Below, one piece after another: positions 57,795 through 64,000 of a stretch of DNA of 64,000 nucleotides; positions within the stretch are counted from its first letter, which is position 1, and every line of letters begins with the position of its first letter. The translations under genes and the position numbers were made by a program. The notes under the pieces were generated by a model that had not been told where the DNA came from, made no database searches, and was given only the letters and a program-made list of their open reading frames with translations. The stretch spans positions 60,330,886 to 60,394,885 of the forward strand of contig CM049322.1 in NCBI GenBank assembly GCA_026874595.1, in the 5' to 3' direction. The DNA is from Sipunculus nudus. Taxonomy: Eukaryota > Annelida > Sipuncula > Golfingiida > Sipunculidae.

Positions 57795-57938
57795 CAGTCA
57801 AAGAAACTGGTTATGTATAGACGTCAGAGTATCATAAGACAATCCAAAGCTTAACATGATAAAATCCTTACTTCTGTTAAGAGACATACCTCAAGTGCTA
57901 AGGTCATTTTTCGGTTATGGGCCTGACGTTTCTGAATA

Positions 57939-57982
<44 letters not shown>

Positions 57983-58771
57983 ACAATTTTAATAATCCAA
58001 ATAATTGAAAGCTCTGGAGAATTTAAAATGACAGTATACAGTTAGGTTTTTACTTGTAATGAAGATCCCACCATTTAACAGACAAGTCTGTCATACAGCA
58101 ATCATACCATCAAACATAAAACACACAGCCTGTACTTGCCAGGGACCCAGTCTGACCAGGAATACAACTGATCCCTCAATACATAACAAAACCTGACCTC
58201 CCTCCCAAACTTTGCCTTCTTTTTGTAACTTGTGATCATATTTTGATGTGGTGTACCAGTGGAATTTTTAAAATAATTCTAACAATGACCACCAGGAGGC
58301 ATGCCCCCATGTGATCAGGATGACAATGTTTACTCTCATACAATCTCGTATTTGTCTACAAAGAACATAACTTCTGATGAGAACTTGACTGGGCTGCTGT
58401 CGTCTAAGTGCTTAACTTCTCCCACCTGAAAACACAAAAAAAAATAATTTATACTTGAATTTTATAAATACTCTGCTATGATAACAGACCTATGCATTCA
58501 GTATAACATTCCTGAAAAATTGAGCATCCAGTTAATATACAGCTATATGTTTACTGATCTTTGACTAGCCATTGGTATATTTTTTTCTGAATTCAAAGAT
58601 ATTACAAGAGGGTGCATTATAAACCATTAAATATGCATAGGTTTTGCTAAGACTTAAATTAAAGTCAGAAGGTCTTTTGGTAAATATTTTTAATTAGTTT
58701 CATGAAAATCCATCAGGTTTTTGGTAAGTCATAAAGACTTCACAAAAACCAGGTGACCTCTGACCTTATTA
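57795..58771. other. Low-copy DNA with a TA microsatellite
   Basis: A (TA)n run lies at about 57940-57979. The rest is AT-rich with no gene seen. Confidence 0.5.
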
Positions 58772-60382
58772 ACAAGTGATCCATGGGTCATGACGCTCAG
58801 CTGACTGGGAAGAGATTTGCAAAAGGAAATTTTATCATCAGAATGGTAGTATATACCCATTAAACTGAAGCATCAAACAGATTAACCAACAGGCCAAGAT
58901 TTAGTCTGTATTTATATATCTCAAAAATAGAGAAAAAATGTATAAACTTTAAAAACTAGAATACGGGAAGTCTCAAAAAAAAAGAAAACAATTTGTAAGA
59001 ATTGAATAATACAGGTGGCGCCACCTAACTGCAGAAACTGATGAAACATCTCATGATCAATACGTATGTCAAAATTCATGACCATCAGTGCTGTAGTTAA
59101 TGACATATTGAAGTTTTTGTATGAAATTTTTGACTATTCTGGGGGGTATTTTGGGGCTCCATAGCTTGAAGGATATGGGTAACAGAGACCTAATTTCTGG
59201 TTTCCAAGGAGACTTTTCATAGGTCTCTCAGTGTGTTGAGAATGAAGATTCTAGGTCCAGTCATTAAGATTTGTGCTACGTTAACAGATGACAGCATCCT
59301 TAAAGGTCTCAAAAATAGAGGAAAAAAAATCGTGAAAAATCAAACAATACAGGTGGCGCCACCAGTCTGCAGGAACTGATGGAAAATCTCATGATCAATA
59401 TGTATGCCAAAAATCATGACCATCAGTGATGTAGTTAATGACATATTGAAGTTTTTGTATGAAATTTTTGACTATTCTGGGGGGTATTTTGGGGCTCCAT
59501 AGCTTGAAGGATATGGGTAACAGAGACCTAATTTCTGGTTTCCAAGGAGACTTTTCATAGGTCTCTCAGTGTGTTGAGAATGAAGATTCTAGGTCCAGTC
59601 ATTAAGATTTGTGCTACGTTAACAGATGACAGCATCCTTACAGGTCTCAAAAATAGAGGAAAAAAAATCGTGAAAAATCAAACAATACAGGTGGCGCCAC
59701 CAGTTTGCAGGAACTTATGGAAAATCTCATGATCAATATGTATGCCAAAAATCATGACCATCAGTGATGTAGTTAATGACATATTGAAGTTTTTGTATGA
59801 AATTTTTGACTATTTTGGGGGGTACTTTGGGGCCCCATAGCTCAAAGAATATGGGTAACAGAGACCTAATTTCTGGTTTCCATGGAGATTTTTCATGGAC
59901 CTCTCAGTGTGTCAAGAATTAAGATTCTAGGTCCAGTCTTTACTATTTGTGCCACGTTAACAGATGTTCACATTTTTAAAGGTCTCAAAAATAGAGAAAA
60001 AAATTGGTAAAAAATCTAAAAATAAAGGTGGCGCCACCAGTGTGCAGGAACTGATGGAACATCTCATGATCAATATGTATGCCAATAATCATGAACATCA
60101 GTCTAGTAGTTAATGAGATATTGAAGTTTTTGTATGAAATTTTTTACTTTTCTGGGGGGTATTTTGGGGCCCCATAGCTCGAAGGATATGGGTAATAGAG
60201 ACCTAATTTCTGGTTTCCAAGGAGATTTTTCATGGACCTCTCAGAATGCCAAGTTACAAGGTTCTAGGTCAAGCGGTTACGATTTGTGCCTTGTTAACGG
60301 ACAGACGGCCAGATGGCCGGACAGACGACGGACAAACAGTGATCGCTATAGCTCAGATGACTTACAGTCAGCTGAGCTAAAA
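58772..60382 (-). mobile_element. Family B element B5, minus strand
   Basis: Read on the minus strand, it starts at 60382 with TTTTAGCTCAGCTGACTG and the TCCGTC-type tract, and ends at 58772 with GCTGAGCGTCATGACCC and ACTTGTT. Four units of about 338 bp carry GGTGGCGCCACC (59013, 59352, 59690 and 60028). The two units around 59101-59780 are very similar to each other. A short remnant of a family D 3' end (CTAG at 58956-58959 with CCCGTATT beside it) lies at the position where B1 has a whole D element. It is the only element here on the minus strand. Confidence 0.83.
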
Positions 60383-60545
60383 ATGTATTCACTGGGTTAA
60401 TATTTTGAGTACAACTGTGAAAAGCAGATGTCACAGTACTATAAAAAGGTACATAAAATAATCTATCAAAAGTGAATATTCAGATGTTTATTGCTGCCAA
60501 TCACTGAACATGATTTTACATATAATTCTTACCACTGCAAATTAA
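60383..60545. other. Short spacer
   Basis: Low-copy AT-rich DNA between B5 and the 67-bp array. Confidence 0.5.
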
Positions 60546-63500
60546 CATCTTTACTGTGGAGAGTTACATCACACACCCTTACCACAATCAGGCAGACCTT
60601 GTAGCATCTTTACTGTGGAGAGATACACCACTGGGCCACATACCCTTACCACGATCGGGCAGACCTTGTAGCATCTTTACTGTGGAGAGATACACCACTG
60701 GGCCACATACCCTTACCACGATCAGGCAGACCTTGTAGCATCTTTACTGTGGAGAGATACACCACTGGGCCACATACCCTTACCACAATCGGGCAGACCT
60801 TGTAGCATCTTTACTGTGGAGAGATACACCACTGGGCCACATACCCTTACCACGATCAGGCAGACCTTGTAGCATCTTTACTGTGGAGAGATACACCACT
60901 GGGACACATACCCTTACCACGATCAGGCAGACCTTGTAGCATCTTTACTGTGGAGAGATACACCACTGGGACACATACCCTTACCACGATCGGGCAGACC
61001 TTGTAGCATCTTTACTGTGGAGAGATACACCACTGGGACACATACCCTTACCACGATCAGGCAGACCTTGTAGCATCTTTACTGTGGAGAGATACACCAC
61101 TGGGACACATACCCTTACCATGATCAGGCAGACCTTGTAGCATCTTTACTGTGGAGAGATACACCACTGGGACACATACCCTTACCACGATCAGGCAGAC
61201 CTTGTAGCATCTTTACCATGGAGAGATACACCACTGGGACACATACCCTTACCACGATCAGGCAGACCTTGTAGCATCTTTATTGTGGAGAGATACACCA
61301 CTGGGCCACATACCCTTACCACGATCGGGCAGACCTTGTAGCATCTTTACCATGGAGAGATACACCACTGGGCCACATACCCTTACCACAATCAGGCAGA
61401 CCTTGTAGCATCTTTACTGTGGAGAGATACACCACTGGGACACATACCCTTACCACGATCGGGCAGATCTTGTAGCATCTTTACCATGGAGAGATACACC
61501 ACTGGGACACATACCCTTACCACGATCAGGCAGACCTTGTAGCATCTTTACTGTGGAGAGATACACCACTGGGCCACATACCCTTACCATGATCGGGCAG
61601 ACCTTGTAGCATCTTTACCATGGAGAGATACACCACTGGGCCACATACCCTTACCACAATCAGGCAGACCTTGTAGCATCTTTACTGTGGAGAGATACAC
61701 CACTGGGACACATACCCTTACCACGATCAGGCAGACCTTGTAGCATCTTTACTGTGGAGAGATACACCACTGGGACACATACCCTTACCACGATCAGGCA
61801 GACCTTGTAGCATCTTTACTGTGGAGAGATACACCACTGGGACACATACCCTTACCACGATCGGGCAGACCTTGTAGCATCTTTACTGTGGAGAGATACA
61901 CCACTGGGACACATACCCTTACCACAATCAGGCAGACCTTGTAGCATCTTTACTGTGGAGAGATACACCACTGGGACACATACCCTTACCACGATCAGGC
62001 AGACCTTGTAGCATCTTTACCATGGAGAGATACACCACTGGGACACATACCCTTACCACGATCAGGCAGACCTTGTAGCATCTTTACCATGGAGAGATAC
62101 ACCACTGGGACACATACCCTTACCACGATCAGGCAGACCTTGTAGGATCTTTACTGTGGAGAGATACACCACTGGGCCACATACCCTTACCACGATCCGG
62201 CAGATCTTGTAGCATCTTTACCATGGAGAGATACACCACTGGGCCACATACCCTTACCACAATCAGGCAGACCTTGTAGCATCTTTACTGTGGAGAGATA
62301 CACCACTGGGCCACATACCCTTACCACGATCGGGCAGATCTTGTAGCATCTTAACTGTGGAGAGATACACCACTGGGCCACATGCCCTTACCACGATCGG
62401 GCAGATCTTGTAGCATCTTTACCATGGAGAGATACACCACTGGGCCACATACCCTTACCACGATCGGGCAGATCTTGTAGCATCTTTACTGTGGAGAGAT
62501 ACACCACTGGGCCACATACCCTTACCACGATCAGGCAGACCTTGTAGCATCTTTACTGTGGAGAGATACACCACTGGGCCACATACCCTTACCACGATCG
62601 GGCAGACCTTGTAGCATCTTTACTGTGGAGAGATACACCACTGGGACACATACCCTTACCACGATCGGGCAGATCTTGTAGCATCTTTACTGTGGAGAGA
62701 TACACCACTGGGACACATACCCTTACCACGATCAGGCAGACCTTGTAGCATCTTTACTGTGGAGAGATACACCACTGGGCCACATACCCTTACCACGATC
62801 GGGCAGATCTTGTAGCATCTTTACTGTGGAGAGATACACCACTGGGCCACATACCCTTACCACGATCGGGCAGATCTTGTAGCATCTTTACTGTGGAGAG
62901 ATACACCACTGGGCCACATACTCTTACCACGATCAGGCAGACCTTGTAGCATCCTTACTGTGGAGAGATACACCAGTGGGACACATACCCTTACCACGAT
63001 CAGGCAGACCTTGTAGCATCTTTACTGTGGAGAGATACACCACTGGGCCACATACCCTTACCACGATCGGGCAGATCTTGTAGCATCTTTACTGTGGAGA
63101 GATACACCACTGGGACACATACCCTTACCACGATCAGGCAGACCTTGTAGCATCTTTACTGTGGAGAGATACACCACTGGGCCACATACCCTTACCACGA
63201 TCAGCCAGACCTTGTAGCATCTTTACCATGGAGAGATACACCACTGGGCCACATACTCTTACCACGATCAGGCAGACCTTGTAGCATCTTTACTGTGGAG
63301 AGATACACCACTGGGACACATACCCTTACCACGATCGGGCAGATCTTGTAGCATCTTTACTGTGGAGAGATACACCACTGGGACACATACCCTTACCACG
63401 ATCGGGCAGATCTTGTAGCATCTTTACCATGGAGAGATACACCACTGGGCCACATACCCTTACCACAATCGGGCAGACCTTGTAGCATCTTTACTGTGGA

Positions 63501-64000
63501 GAGATACACCACTGGGACACATACCCTTACCACGATCAGGCAGACCTTGTAGCATCTTTACTGTGGAGAGATACACCACTGGGACACATACCCTTACCAC
63601 GATCAGGCAGATCTTGTAGCATCTTTACCGTGGAGAGATACACCACTCGGCCACATACCCTTACCACGATCGGGCAGACCTTGTAGCATCTTTACTGTGG
63701 AGAGATACACCACTGGGCCACATACCCTTACCACGATCAGGCAGACCTTGTAACATCTTTACTGTGGAGAGATACACCACTGGGACACATACCCTTACCA
63801 CGATCGGGCAGATCTTGTAGCATCTTTACTGTGGAGAGATACACCACTGGGACACATACCCTTACCACGATCGGGCAGATCTTGTAGCATCTTTACCATG
63901 GAGAGATACACCACTGGGCCACATACCCTTACCACAATCAGGCAGACCTTGTAGCATCTTTACTGTGGAGAGATACACCACTGGGACACATACCCTAACA
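60546..64000. repeat. 67-bp satellite array, at least 51 units, cut by the window end
   Basis: The unit contains GGCAGACCTTGTAGCATC, TTTACTGTGGAGAGATACAC and CACTGGGACACATACCC. Recurrent variant sites are AATC/GATC, AGGC/GGGC, GACC/GATC, CTGTGG/CCATGG and GGCCAC/GGACAC, shuffled among units. The period is 3n+1, so no long frame persists. Only the left border is in the window. Confidence 0.95.

Noticed and set aside
56804-57854. Three overlapping frames of about 290-330 codons
   Set aside because: They are products of a 33-bp minisatellite. The near-identity of units at the DNA level and open frames on both strands argue against a protein.
60546-64000. CRISPR-like regular repeat
   Set aside because: The whole 67-bp unit is repeated with no unique spacers, and the context is eukaryotic.

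Overview
The window reads as eukaryotic, non-coding, repeat-saturated DNA from an animal genome. It is AT-rich, its long open frames lie inside minisatellites, and it is packed with nested short-ended transposons. The repeat style (internal arrays carrying GGTGGCGCCACC palindromes, arrays of AGGTCA half-sites, GTCCG-rich 5' ends) makes me favour a marine mollusc, probably a bivalve. That is a judgement from repeat style, not a proof. I found no complete protein-coding gene, rRNA, tRNA or CRISPR array. One 96-bp segment (7693-7788) looks like a possible internal exon; a second candidate (40731-40790) is weaker.

The main content is a set of five interspersed repeat families, here named A to E, that share one design. 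Each has a 5' end with a subterminal motif (in B, C, D and E this is one arm of a 5' hairpin), then a short GTCCG- or CCG-rich tract and internal arrays of roughly 160-340 bp units. At the 3' end an inverted copy of the 5' motif is followed by a short hairpin and a CTAGT or CTTGTT terminus. Comparison of filled and empty paralogous sites inside the window shows insertion into T-runs without target duplication. This fits rolling-circle (Helitron/Helentron-like, non-autonomous) elements. No Rep/helicase gene is present.

Layout: 1-6280, a 1.89-kb tandem triplication carrying family E. 6281-9024, low-copy DNA with a telomere-like insertion and the candidate exon. 9025-14589, element A1 with C1 nested in it, followed by a 42-bp minisatellite to 16193. 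16915-17943, an AGGTCA-rich relic. 18283-20510, a 68-bp satellite. 20672-26357, a cluster of A, B, C and D pieces. 26476-38048, a large B composite with nesting four levels deep (42-bp tandem, B2, A4, then C2 and D), also carrying a Harbinger-like element and a segment flanked by a 9-bp duplication. 38281-42690, low-copy DNA. 42691-44449, A5, followed by a 30-bp minisatellite. 45219-47651, B4, followed directly by a 4.2-kb array of 20-bp units to 51893. 52187-52495, a 26-bp array. 54023-56075, a TA-flanked terminal-inverted-repeat transposon. 56838-57794, a 33-bp minisatellite. 58772-60382, B5 on the minus strand. 60546-64000, a 67-bp satellite running off the window.

The parts do not form a pathway. 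They record repeated rounds of transposition, internal deletion and tandem expansion.
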